DNA from: Phaseolus vulgaris
Taxonomy: Eukaryota > Streptophyta > Magnoliopsida > Fabales > Fabaceae
DNA: 64,000 nucleotides
NCBI RefSeq assembly: GCF_000499845.2
Contig: NC_023755.2
Span: 31,397,753 to 31,461,752, forward strand
Reading direction: 5' to 3'
Shown here: one piece after another, positions 23,251 to 32,825 of the stretch
Position numbering within the stretch: position 1 is the first letter of the stretch
How the letters are laid out: every line of letters begins with the position of its first letter
Program-made: the position numbers and the translations under genes
The notes under the pieces: generated by a model
What the model was told of the DNA's origin: nothing
What the model saw: only the letters and a program-made list of their open reading frames with translations
Database searches by the model: none

Positions 23251-23925
23251 ATTCCATTATCTTTGTTACCTTTTCTGGGCTGACCAACATCTGAGTTGAG
23301 CTCACGACTCACCTCTTGTGCCCAATCACCGATGACCTCCCCCGAATCCTTGGGTCGAGCTGACGGGCTCTCCTGCATGGTACTCATGCCCCTGTCTTCC
23401 CTGGCATTAGGTAACCATTTACTCACGGGGCGGCTATACTCGAGTGGTTGCACTGACACCGAGCTAGGTTGACTTTACCTGTGTTGTGCTTAAACAAATC
23501 AACAAACAGATTAATTCCACAGAGCGCCTATGCTCGTACTTATACCGAGTTAGGTCAACTTATCATGTGCCAATTCAGATAAATCAACAAAGTTAAATGC
23601 ATCATCTTCCAAGAACAGATTTATCACACATTGTTCAAAGAGAAAGCATTAAGCACGAATATCTTAGCTGAAATACAACTTGAGGTTTGCCACATTCCAC
23701 GCTCAAGGAATGGCCTTAACTAGTCAGCCTTGGCTTCTTCATTCACTGATTGGAGGGCTTCTCCACGATTTGTTGTATGGTCATCTCTTCGCTCCTAGTG
23801 CGTGCGGGTCTCATGTTCGTGGTTTCTGGAAGCCCCCCTTGACTATCTGCGATTTGAGGGCTGGAACTAGGTTGGAAACTGTAACTGGAACTGAAAAACT
23901 TGTGTGGTGGGACTGATGTTTTATA
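23250..23925 (-). other. 5' untranslated interior of the 8.2-kb element
   Basis: Lies between the AT-rich array and the PBS. A minus-strand open stretch at 23459-23260 (VQPLEYSRPVSKWLPNARED) could be a gag-leader remnant, but no gag motif is visible. Confidence 0.4.
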
Positions 23926-23947
23926 TCGAGCCCCACGGTGGGCGCCA
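23926..23947 (-). other. Primer-binding site of the 8.2-kb element
   Basis: Minus strand reads TGGCGCCCACCGTGGGGCTC two bases after the 5' LTR end. It starts with the TGG complementary to a tRNA CCA end. I do not assign the tRNA. Confidence 0.8.
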
Positions 23948-23949
23948 AA

Positions 23950-24948
23950 TGTTCCGGCCGGTTGACCTGGGTCGTCTTTATGCGTGGCTTGTCCTCACGA
24001 GTTAGGGCACCTTCGTTCTGCCTCGTCTATGAGTACCTGAAAAAGTGAACAAAGGGGCGCCCTCGCGGCCGTTTGCACTCCGACGCTCAAGTCAGCTAGC
24101 GAGAAACACCAAAGTCACTAGAAACTGTATGATAATCTCAATGACTGAAACTGTGTGGCCCTAATTGCCTTGTGCTCACGGTGGGTGCGCCGTCAAGAAC
24201 AACTAGGGTTTAGTGCTCTGTGTAATTGTGAAAAGCGTACCTTACTAGGGCTCTTCGCGCCCTTTATATAGGTGAAAACTAGGGTTTACCTTTGCGTTGC
24301 TTGCTATTATCTAGGGTTCCTTGGAGAAGGTCCTTGCGCCGCTATCTTTAGGATCTTAGCGTATCCGGCCCATGGACTTCCCTTATCTGGAGTGCAATGT
24401 ATAACCTTGCGGCCACTTGGGCTTTAACTTAAGCGCTGTATTTCTCGCGCCATCATACTATTTGGGTGCCCTAATTAATCACGCGTCATGCATGCAGCCT
24501 TCCTTGGAGATCTTTAATGAGCACGTGGGCATTGTCACGTGCCCCTTTGACTTGATCGTTTATTCTGTGCGGAGGGTCCCACAGCGCCGCCACCCAACTT
24601 AGGGTTATTCCGTTGTGTGGGCCCTCTTCTCTGCGAAATGCTTCTGTCACGCGGGTTGACTCCTCGGGCGATGTCTTACTTGGGCGACGTCTCACTTGGG
24701 CGACGTCTTGCTTAGGCGACGTCTTGCTTAGGCGATGTCCTTCTCTTGGGCGATGTCTCACTTTAGCCGACGTCTTACTTGGCGACGTCTTACTTAGGCG
24801 ATGACCCATCTTGACGGTGACACATCTCGGCGATAACCGATTATGTATACTGCAGAACGCCGCTTCTACATACGGCGACTACGTTGACTTCTTGACCACC
24901 TACCTTTCTCTTGTCCATGTCATCACACCCGAAGACCTGGTCGGTACA
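23950..24948 (-). repeat. 5' LTR of the 8.2-kb TAT-type element
   Basis: 999 bp, nearly identical to 16779-17768. It carries one additional gcgacgtcttgcttag unit in the short tandem cluster, which explains its extra length. Minus-strand TATA at plus-strand 24260-24272. Confidence 0.9.
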
Positions 24949-24953
24949 TAAGC
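24949..24953. repeat. Target-site duplication TAAGC, right copy
   Basis: Follows ...TCGGTACA; identical to 16774-16778. Confidence 0.85.
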
Positions 24954-25052
24954 ATACTGTTTTTTCTACTTCTAATGCTCCTATTATTATTATTTGAAAT
25001 TTAGGAAATACGAGTTGTAATTGGTCCTAAGGGATGTCTTTTGATTGTGAAG

Positions 25053-25838
25053 GTATTATTTACTCTTTTTCTTTAGCATCCTGCCATCCTAAGTGTAGAT
25101 TTTTGCATTGTCCTTTTAGGTCTGTATGCATATTAGATGTCCTATATATGGAAAATCTTATTTTCTGTGATTAAGATAATAAATAGTGAAAATATTATAA
25201 AGTAAAGTTTCTTTTTATTATAATACTTGGCATCATGTGCCCAATTTTTTTTGTTAAATACATGACCTTTTTTTAATAACACTTTTTAAATACCTGGCAA
25301 AAAGGTCTGCTTTTGTTCTTTGCAACTTGTTCTGTAAAATTTTAACAGTTTCATTTTCTTATTACAACCCTGTTGTGCTCAATGCCATAACCTTGGTTTT
25401 CTTGACAGGTTTATGTTTCATATAGTGCATATGATATGACTTTATTACAAGTTGAACACAGAGAACAAATTTTGAATTTCTTTTACCTTGTTTAATTGAT
25501 GAAACTCAAATATTTTCTTCCCATCCTCGTAGCTTTCAACAGCTTATAGCCAACAATAGAGGCAGAAATGTTTCTGTTAAGAATTGCCTTAGGTTGTAGA
25601 AAAGGTTATATAAATCATTAATCACGTATCCACTTCTTATAAAGTTATAACATAATAGTTTTTTGGGATGAAATTTTTTCATTCTTCACGGTACTTTTTG
25701 TTTTATTTTACGTGTCTTCACAGAAATGCTAGCAATCATTTTTTGACTTGGCTTCCATTGGTTATGGTTTTACCTCAAAGAGAATGATAGCTGATGGAAA
25801 CCTTTTATATGAGTTTCAGGCCGAAGGAGAGACTAGAT
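25053..25838. other. Intergenic or intronic stretch between two gene relics
   Basis: AT-rich. The next expected exons of the kinase are not seen. The right ~100 bp (25740-25838) are open in one frame (LASIGYGFTSKRMIADGN) and may belong to the sigma-factor relic, but I do not recognise them. Confidence 0.4.
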
Positions 25839-26170
25839 CACTACAAGAAAATCATCAAATAGAAACCAATTTTTAGATACGAAAATAATTAGTTGTTATA
25901 GTGACTAAATTAGACATCATTTTAGGATTCTAAATTAGTATCTAATTAGCTATCAAGGTTTTAACTACCAATTATTTAGTTCTAAATTTGGTAGCAAAAA
26001 AATTGGTTGTTAATTAGATACCAATTTAGAAACCATCTAACAATAATAGAAACTAATTTCGAAACCAAAAATTTATGTAGTCCTTAAAGTGATCTCTAAT
26101 TTAATCACTATAATAACTAATTATTTTTTGTTTATAAAATTGGTTTCTATTTCATGATTTTCTTGTAGTG
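25839..26170. mobile_element. CACTA-type MITE, 332 bp, TSD GAT
   Basis: Terminal inverted repeats CACTACAAGAAAATCATC... and ...GATTTTCTTGTAGTG, non-coding, palindromic interior with taactaattattt motifs. A 3-bp TSD gat lies at 25836-25838 and 26171-26173. Same family as 32233-32613. Confidence 0.85.
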
Positions 26171-26219
26171 GATGTGAAGCCTCTAACGATAAAATTGCAA
26201 CTTCATTGAAGATTTCTAG

Positions 26220-26456
26220 TACTGAACTACGAGATGCTAGACTGCTCTCTGGCACGAGAAAAATTGCCTATGAGAAATGTTCTCTTAGTTATGTCTATTG
26301 CTCAAAGATATGAAAACGCTGGTACAGAAATGGGTGACCTTGTTCAGGTGATTATAAACATAGCTCCGTTTCACATCCTGCTCCTTTTTCTGCTGTAAAA
26401 TACTCATTTTATTTTCTGCTATAGGGTGGCTTGATTGGACTACTTCGTGGTATAGA
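26220..26456 (+). pseudogene. Plastid sigma factor (sigma-70 region 2) exon fragments
   Basis: Would encode part of region 2 of a nuclear-encoded chloroplast RNA-polymerase sigma factor, the segment that binds core polymerase and the -10 element. Exon 1 (26220-26347, after tttctag) reads YEMLDCSLAREKLPMRN then VLLVMSIAQRYENAG and TEMGDLVQ, with a gt donor. Exon 2 (26425-26456, after ctatag) reads GGLIGLLRGIE. The KFD...YWWIRQ continuation expected next is replaced by a TA microsatellite, and no region 3 or 4 is present. The pattern RLVMSIAQRY-DLVQGGLIGLLRGIE is characteristic of plastid sigma factors; which paralogue is undetermined. Confidence 0.8.

Positions 26457-26457
<1 letters not shown>

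Positions 26458-26512
<55 letters not shown>
26458..26512. repeat. (TA)n microsatellite
   Basis: About 27 TA units. It truncates the second sigma-factor exon, and reading through it gives the artefactual YIYIYI frame. Confidence 0.95.
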
Positions 26513-26515
<3 letters not shown>

Positions 26516-26563
26516 TATGTTGTTTTGGCATAATTTTACTTTTTAAATGTTTTCAAACATTCA

Positions 26564-27438
26564 TGTTCCCGTCCATTGACTCGCTTCGCCGGTTGACTCG
26601 AACGGTAGCCTTTGGTCCTCCTATCTCCGCCTGAGAATCGTATTTCTTTTATCAAAGAATCTCTCACCTACAAAGACAAAGGGCGCCTTGACGGCCGTTT
26701 GCACTCTGACGCTCAAGTCAGTATAAGGGCAAAGAAACACCAAATGTATAAAGTAGTTTCAGTCTTAAAAACTGTGTACTTGGCTAGGGTTCTTGGCACC
26801 CTTTATATAGGTTGAAACTATGGTTTACCTTTGTGTTGTTACCCTTGTCTAGGGCTCCTCGGAGATTGTCCTTGCGCCGCTATTTACATAATCTTAGCAT
26901 ATCTGGCACATAGAACTTCCCTTAACTGGAGTGCAACGACTAACAGAGTGGCCTCCTGGGGACCAACTTGTGCACCTAATCTCTGGCGCCATCTGTTTCT
27001 GTAGGTGCCCTAAGTATTCATGTGCCATGCATGTAGGTTTTTTTGGGAACCCTAACCCTAATGGGCCTTAGCGCCTCCAAGGATTACTTACTCGTGTCGC
27101 GCCTGAATGCGCTATACACACAACGTGCATGGATCCCTCGTGACTTAGGCTTCCCTCTTATCTGACATTTTAATTGATAACTTAGTATAATTCTAGGGTC
27201 CACCTTACGTGGCCCACTATAACGTTCAGACCACTGACGTCCGATCTCTCCCTCTGTTGGCGAGGTCTGATGTCGATCTCCAACGTCGGGGTCTATGGTA
27301 TCGATGTCCGAAGACTGACCAATCCCATGATAGGTGCGTCTGTGGCCCCCCATACGTGGCCTACTTCCACTATCAGGCATCGGTGTGCGATGTCTGAGGT
27401 CAGTCTCCGGAATCGATGACCGAGGGATGGTCGGGACA
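26564..27438 (-). mobile_element. Solo TAT-family LTR
   Basis: 875 bp, plus-strand ends TGTTCCCGTC...TCGGGACA. CATTC occurs at 26558-26562 and at 27439-27443, with one extra base at the left border. Minus-strand TATA (ctatataaagg, ~26800). Closest in the window to the solo LTR at 30382-31232, in inverted orientation. No internal region or partner LTR. Confidence 0.75.
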
Positions 27439-27443
27439 CATTC

Positions 27444-28416
27444 CTAACTCATACCCTATAATCTTGAATTTCAACTACACATGAAAATGCCTTCAATTAT
27501 TTTATTGATGTTCTTATGTTTGGGAATTTTTTTACCATATATTTTTCCTTTAAAGTTGAGTTTTTATTTACATTTTAGATTATTCTTCATATAACGTGGC
27601 ACTTCTATGGAACTAATGATGAGGTATTAATATATTTAATATCTCATTGGGTTTATACATCCATCAATGAGATATTAATATATTTAAATATTTATTGGTG
27701 TCTTTTATTTTATAGTTATAAACATTGAAAATCACTAACTTAAAATCATTTATTTCAGGCATCAAATATTGGAAGTGGTGTTTCATCACTTAATCAAGTA
27801 AAAGGATCAAGTGCTGGAAGCAAAACTGATTAGCGATGTGTGTTTTAATTTTAAACTTGATTAGGGATGTATGAACTTTTAAACAATTATGTGTTTTAAT
27901 TTTCAATTATGTACCAACTTTTGAACAATATTATGTGTGCTTTAATTTTCAATGAAATGAATGGATATTTATAACTTTATATATTATTTCATTTTATTAG
28001 TATTTTATTAATATATTTAGTTTAATTGTGCAAATCAGATTATAAAAAAGATTATAAAAAAGTGGTGATTAAACTTCATTTATTTAGAACTAAAATTACT
28101 TTAGTTGTAACCGACGTATTATTTTTATAATTTTATTATAATACTAACAATTAAAAGCAACACATTATACCCTATATAATGGTGCCAGAATTCTTCAATT
28201 AATTAAATTGCGATAGTTATAATTGGCACTACTTATATATAAAAAATCACCACTTTAAACATAATGTTAAAGTGACAGGTGTTGCAGTGGGTAGCGTAAA
28301 ATCGCCACATTAAATTTTGTGGCGGTTTGAGAAACCACCAACGCATATATTATGATGGTTATAAACGTCAATTTATACGAAAATAACCGTCACAATATAC
28401 GCTATTTTTTTTAGTG
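27444..28416 (+). mobile_element. Probable terminal region of a CACTA element
   Basis: AT-rich. Near 27760-27832 there is an exon-like frame ending in a stop (SGVSSLNQVKGSSAG, after atttcag), then subterminal repeats of gcggtt-t-aaccgcc / gtcacaatatacg type from 28190, finishing ...ctattttttttagtg at 28416. TAGTG is the inverse of the CACTA terminus. The opposite terminus was not identified, so limits on the left are guesswork. Confidence 0.45.
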
Positions 28417-29144
28417 CTAACTTATTTTTTACTCAAGTTGCAGTTTTCTATTTGAAAACGTAAACTTGTGAAATGAATGGATGTCTTAAGTGGTATCAAA
28501 TTGAACAGATGCAAGTGATGGCTTCGATCAAGAATTTGATGGACCCCAATCACATACTCAACCCATATAAGTTCTTCCTCACTCTCTCACTTCGTAAGCT
28601 CATATGCAAAACATTATGTTTTTGCTCAATTCCTAAAAGTGAGACAATGTTAACAAGTGTTTTGTTACATTGTGATAATAACCAATTGCGTTATATGCAG
28701 TGAATTCGTAACACTTGTAATATCTTTCCCACCCTTTTCCCAATTATTTATTAGATTGATTATCTTTTGTATGATCCTTTGTTTTATCCAATCTTCTTAG
28801 TCTACTTTATTATTAAACTTCCTATATATCTTTATTTTAATTACCACATAATCCAAACATAATCCAAACATATTCTTAATATTGCATCTTTTTATGAGCT
28901 TAGTTTTCTAGAATAACGTCATGCAATTTAGACAAGAATTATATGTAGTGTTAACTACTTTTATTCATACATTATTACAAAAAATATCCGTGTTTGATCG
29001 TCAAAGTTAACAATACTCACATTACCACAAACAATATTACAATAAATATATATATAAGCTTTTTAATAATATTTATTTAAAATTGTTTTTTCAAAAATAA
29101 AGGATTAGTGAAAAAATTCCCTACATTTTTAAATAAATCACGGT
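28417..29144 (+). pseudogene. Duplicated 3' end of the D2HGDH gene (last exon, intron piece, 3' flank)
   Basis: Matches 53724-54431 closely over about 710 bp. It contains the end of intron 13, exon 14 (28486-28577, [20 protein letters not shown]) and ~550 bp of downstream DNA. It is dead: the splice-site codon GTG is ATG, one A is missing after CCATATAA so the frame shifts before the stop codon, and exons 1-13 are absent. The copy is in the same orientation as the intact gene, 25 kb upstream. The left edge abuts the CACTA-like terminus and the right edge the start of the LINE. Confidence 0.9.
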
Positions 29145-30381
29145 CCTCCGAAGGGTTTTGGTGCGGCTAGAATTTATGTGGGTGGTCGTTCATTCTCCAA
29201 CTTGGTGGTGGACGGTGGTGGCGCAAGGGTCGTGGTGTTGGTTGGTTGTAGTGCGGTAGTTTGCCGAGACGTTGGTGGTGGCATGACGACTCTCAAGTCT
29301 GCATCTAAGGTGTATTCATTCCTTAAATTTCTTCTTGGAAAATCTATTGCACACAACCAAAGTTTTCACCTTATTCATGTACCCAATTCTAATTTGTAGT
29401 AAAGTCAATATTTTTATCAAAATTTGTGGTAAATTCAATATTTTTATCAAAATTTGTGGTAAAGTCACGATTTTTTTCAAAATTTGTGGTAAAGTCACGA
29501 TATTTATCAACATTTGTGGTAAAGTCAAGATTTTTAGGTGGTGCGACCGGTGGGATGGTGGCGGTTGGCATGGGCTGTTGGGAAACTTGTTAGCCTTTTA
29601 GTATGGCGGAGGGCTCTACGGGTTTCCTCATCCCATGGGCTTGTTTGATGGATCGATAAGTGTTTCCTAATGAGAAAACATTTGTTATGTCAGGCTAAAG
29701 GAAGAGTTTTGCAGGCTTTGGGAAATACATGTGACATTCCTTTGTCCCAGCTACCTACTCCTTATATTTAAAGGAGACATGGTTGTTGTCTGGGTTGATG
29801 AGGCACATTACTTGGTTGGTCTTGAGGATTGCAAGACCCATTTGCATGGTCATATTATTCTGTCTAAGAGGAATAAACCTCACACACACCTTGATTTAAC
29901 TAAAAAGTTGCAGCCGGTGTGGAAGGCTCTTGGATTATGGAAAGCAATTCCTCTTGGGAAGGGTTTTTATGAGTTTAAGTTCGCTTCTATAGAAGACATG
30001 CGATAGGCCCTCAGGATGAGTTCATTGCAGTTATCTCCTGGTTTCTTGAGATTGTTTGCCTGGAGAAAAGAATTTGTTCCAACTACTATGAAGAGTACTA
30101 AAACTCAAGCCTAGGTTAGAATCTCTCATTTGCCTTTGGATTATTGGAGACCAAGGGCGATATTTTCCATCACCAGAGGTCTTGGTACTCCTTTGTCTTT
30201 GGATGATCATACCATGAGAAAGAATAGGGGTTTCATTGCTAGAGTGTTGGTGGATATTGATCTATTGTCCCCTCTTCCCGATCACCTTTTGGTTGAACGT
30301 CCAGACTTTGCTTTTCAAGTTGATGTGGAATATGAATGGCTCTGTCCATTTTGCTCTCATTGTAAGATGATTGGGCATGAG
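29145..30381 (+). pseudogene. L1-type LINE: 5' region and ORF1, part 1 (DUF4283-like)
   Basis: GC-richer 5' region (29145-29640), then an ORF1 relic coding for an RNA-binding, DUF4283-type protein. Recognisable blocks are LTKKLQPVWKALGLWKAIPLGK and GKGFYEFKFASIEDM, SPGFLRLFAWRKEF, LPLDYWRPRAIFSITRGLG, FIARVLVDIDLLSPLPDHLL, PDFAFQVDVEYEWLCPFCSH, ending in CKMIGHE. Broken by in-frame stops, two of them TAG where tryptophan is expected (about 30004 and 30114), and a frame break near 29750. ORF1 continues after the solo LTR at 31238; the TSD lies inside the CCHC knuckle. Confidence 0.8.
29397..29540. repeat. ~30-bp tandem repeat x 4-5
   Basis: tggtaaagtcacgatttttt - tcaaaatttg recurs with small changes in the 5' region of the LINE. 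It produces open frames on both strands that are not genes. Confidence 0.85.
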
Positions 30382-31232
30382 TGTCCCGACCAATCCTTGG
30401 TCATTGATTCTAGAGACCGACTTCAAACATCGCACTCCGGTGCTTGATAGTGGAAGTGGGCCACGTAAAGGGGGCCCCAGACGCACCTATCAGGAGATTG
30501 GTTAGTCTTCGGACATCGGTACCATAGACCCCGATATTGGAGATCGTCATCAGACCTCACCAACAGAGGGAGAGATCGGACATCGGCGGTCTGAACGATA
30601 TAGTGGGCCATGTAAGGTGGACCCTAGTATTATACTAAGTTATCAGTTAAAACATCAGATAAGGGAAAGGTCTAAGTCACGAGGGATCCGTGCACGTGGT
30701 GTGTATAGTGCATACAGGCGCGGCACAATCCTTGGAGGCGTTAAGGACCATTAGGGATAGAGTTTCCAAGGATTGTTGCATGCATGGCACGTGAATACTT
30801 AGGGAACTCGTAGAAACAGATGACACCAGAGCTTAGGTGCACAAGTTGGTACCCAGGCGGCCACTTTGTTAGTCATTGCACTCTAGTTAAGGGAAGTTCT
30901 ATGTGCCAGATATGCTAAGATTATGTAAATAGCGGCGCAAGGACATTCCCCAAGGAACCCTAGACAAGGGTAATAGCACAAAGGTAAATCCTAGTTTCAA
31001 CCTATATAAAGGGTGCCAAGAACCCTAGCAAGGTACACAATTTCTAAGACTGAAGCTATTTTATACACTTAGTGTTTCTTTGCCCTTATACTGACTTGAC
31101 CGTCGAAGTGCAAACAGCCGTCAAGGCGCCCCTTTTTCTTTGCAGGTGAGAGATTCTTTGATCAAGGAAGTACGATTCTCAGACGGAGATAGAGGGGCCA
31201 AAGCCTGCCGTTCGAGTCAACCGACAGGAACA
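30382..31232 (+). mobile_element. Solo TAT-family LTR inside the LINE ORF1
   Basis: 851 bp, TGTCCCGACC...CGACAGGAACA, flanked by ATGAG at 30377-30381 and 31233-31237. TATA (cctatataaagg) near 31003. Excising it with one TSD restores the LINE zinc knuckle C-x2-C-x4-H-x4-C. Confidence 0.9.
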
Positions 31233-31237
31233 ATGAG

Positions 31238-32202
31238 CTTGCTCAGTGTCGCATGATTCATGATTAAGGTCATGTTCCTAGACCTCAACATAAACTTTCT
31301 CAAAAGACAACTCCTGGTGAACGGGAAAAGGGGAGGGTCACGGTTCCTAAACAACGAAAAGAGTATCGAAAGAAAGATCCGCAATCGAAGCTCGTGGAAG
31401 GTCCTATTGATAAATTGACAACTGATGCTCCTAGCGGGGCTAATGCAGGGTCACTCTTGGGTCACCTTGCTTCTGATAAAATAGATGGAGGGGGGATGAT
31501 TTTGCAGATATGCCTCCTCTCGATGATGCCTCGAATCATGATAGGTTCTCACCCAGACAGGGGTTGTTCACTCCCACTTCGGATATTTCAGAACCGGGAT
31601 TGTAAGGAATTCACATGTTGTTATGCAAAAAAGGGCTCAGAGTCACAACTTGTAGTACATTCATTTACGACTCCTATTGATGATCATCATGTGAAGGTCT
31701 CTCCTCATGTGGTTGTACCATCTCTATTGCGTCCTACCTCTCCTCAGAGGGCTAAATCAACTAGGGATACTAAAGCACCAATTAAAACTCCTATTGATGG
31801 TCATCATGTGGAGGTCTCTGTTATCGTGACTGTACCATCTTCGTCGCGTCATACCTCCCTTCGGAAGGCTAAATCTCTTAGGGATGTTAAAGCACTACTC
31901 CCCGATAATGATAAGTTCGTCCTGTAAAATCACTTTTCCTCTCTTAATGGTCTGAAAACTACAGATGTGGGAGGTAATCCTCATATTGGTGCGTCAATCA
32001 TTCCGACTTCCATTGTTGAATTTAATTCTGACCATATCACTATTGAAAATCGGGTCGTCTCCAAATTTTGGGTTGATCTTAATGAGATGGAGGAGAATGC
32101 TAGTGGAACAGGGGAGGAAATAGTTCGCACTAAAAGAAAACCAGGGGATAATGAAGGTCTCTACAACGTTAGAATGAAGGCAGTTTCCTCTACAACGTCA
32201 CT
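31238..32202 (+). pseudogene. L1-type LINE ORF1, part 2 (C-terminal tail)
   Basis: Begins LAQCRMIHD, completing the CCHC knuckle interrupted by the solo LTR. A hydrophilic tail follows, broken by stops and frameshifts (open pieces 31394-31927 and 31967-32206). A ~105-bp segment, gttgtaccatct..cgtc(c/a)tacctc, is roughly repeated at 31660-31760 and 31780-31880, a degenerate internal duplication. Confidence 0.65.
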
Positions 32203-32825
32203 ATGAAGGTCTCTTCATTCTTCTGGAATGTTCATTACAAGAAAGTCATCAAATAGAAATCAATTTTCAGAGACCAAAATAATTAGTTGCAATAGTAACT
32301 AAATTAGAGATCATTTTAGAAACTAAAAAAAAATGGTTTCTAAATTAGTTTCTATTATTGTTAAAGAGTTTCTAAAATGGTATCTAATTAGCAACCCAGG
32401 TTTTAACTACCAATTATTTAGATTCTAAATTTGGTAGCAAAAACTTTGGTTTCTAATTAGATACCAATTTAGAAACCATTTAACAATAATAGAAACTAAT
32501 TTAGAAACCAAAAATTTATTTAGTCCCTAAAATGGTCTCTAAGTTGGTTACTATAACAACTTATTATTTTTTGTCTCTAAAATTGGTTTCTATTTCATGA
32601 TTTTATTGTAGTGGTTAGAGGACTGGGAAATCACAAAATTGTGAAGATGTTAACTAGTTTACTTAAACTACATAAACCCCTCCTAATTTTTCTTGTTGAA
32701 CCTATGATGTCGTACACTGATTCTTTCAATGTGCTTTTCAAATCAGTTAATATGCATTCGATGGCTACGTCTCCTATTGTTAATAAAGCTGCTAAGCTTT
32801 GGTATAAAACCTCTGAGAATTCCAC
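32203..32825 (+). pseudogene. L1-type LINE ORF2, N-terminal endonuclease (interrupted and truncated)
   Basis: ATG at 32203 opens MKVSSFFWNV, the usual start of a plant L1 apurinic endonuclease (EEP fold). A MITE interrupts it after V. The frame continues at 32617 as RGLGNHKIVKMLTSLLKLHK and PLLIFLVEPMMSYTD, where families usually have an ET-type catalytic motif (here EP). After about 70 codons it is cut by an unrelated LTR scrap at ~32826, so most of the endonuclease and the whole RT are missing. Confidence 0.8.
32233..32613. mobile_element. CACTA-type MITE, 381 bp, TSD GTT
   Basis: Ends CATTACAAGAAAGTCATC... and ...GATTTTATTGTAGTG (imperfect TIRs), with TSD gtt at 32230-32232 and 32614-32616. 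Same interior motifs as the MITE at 25839-26170 (aactaccaattatttag, ttctaattagataccaattt) but longer and with more decayed termini. Confidence 0.85.

Larger units (their letters stand above)
16779..24948 (-). mobile_element. Large non-autonomous TAT-type LTR element (LARD-like), 8.17 kb, rich in minisatellites
   Basis: Complete element with two LTRs, PBS, PPT and a perfect TSD TAAGC, lying minus-strand in a kinase-gene intron. The 6.2-kb interior has no gag, protease, RT or integrase apart from a ~130-bp linker relic (21180-21310). Instead it holds five GC-rich minisatellites (18801-20400, 20757-20932), an AT-rich array (22040-23250) and a ~200-bp duplicated block. I counted about 11-12 substitutions and one short indel between the LTRs, so insertion is recent. 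Movement would have needed proteins from an autonomous TAT relative. Confidence 0.9.
16101..25052 (+). pseudogene. Dihydroxyacetone kinase (DAK1 domain) relic, four exons
   Basis: Encodes part of the N-terminal substrate-binding half of dihydroxyacetone/glyceraldehyde kinase. Exons with splice-like borders: 16101-16174 (TEFIEGLMETCLGLHYLDGF), 16253-16316 (VKVVLRADVS, YDKVAVIS), 16609-16718 ([34 protein letters not shown]) and 25005-25052 (IRVVIGPKGCLLIVK). The intron before the last exon carries the 8.2-kb TAT-type element. It is judged dead because the glycine-rich GGGSGHEP motif of the family reads RRGSGHEP across the exon junction, AHAG reads GHAR, and neither the rest of DAK1 nor the DAK2 nucleotide-binding half follows. 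A first exon is also missing. Confidence 0.8.

Noticed and set aside
29316..29601. Overlapping open frames on both strands with repeated FTTNFDKN / KIFIKICG units
   Set aside because: Artefacts of the 30-bp tandem repeat in the LINE 5' region.
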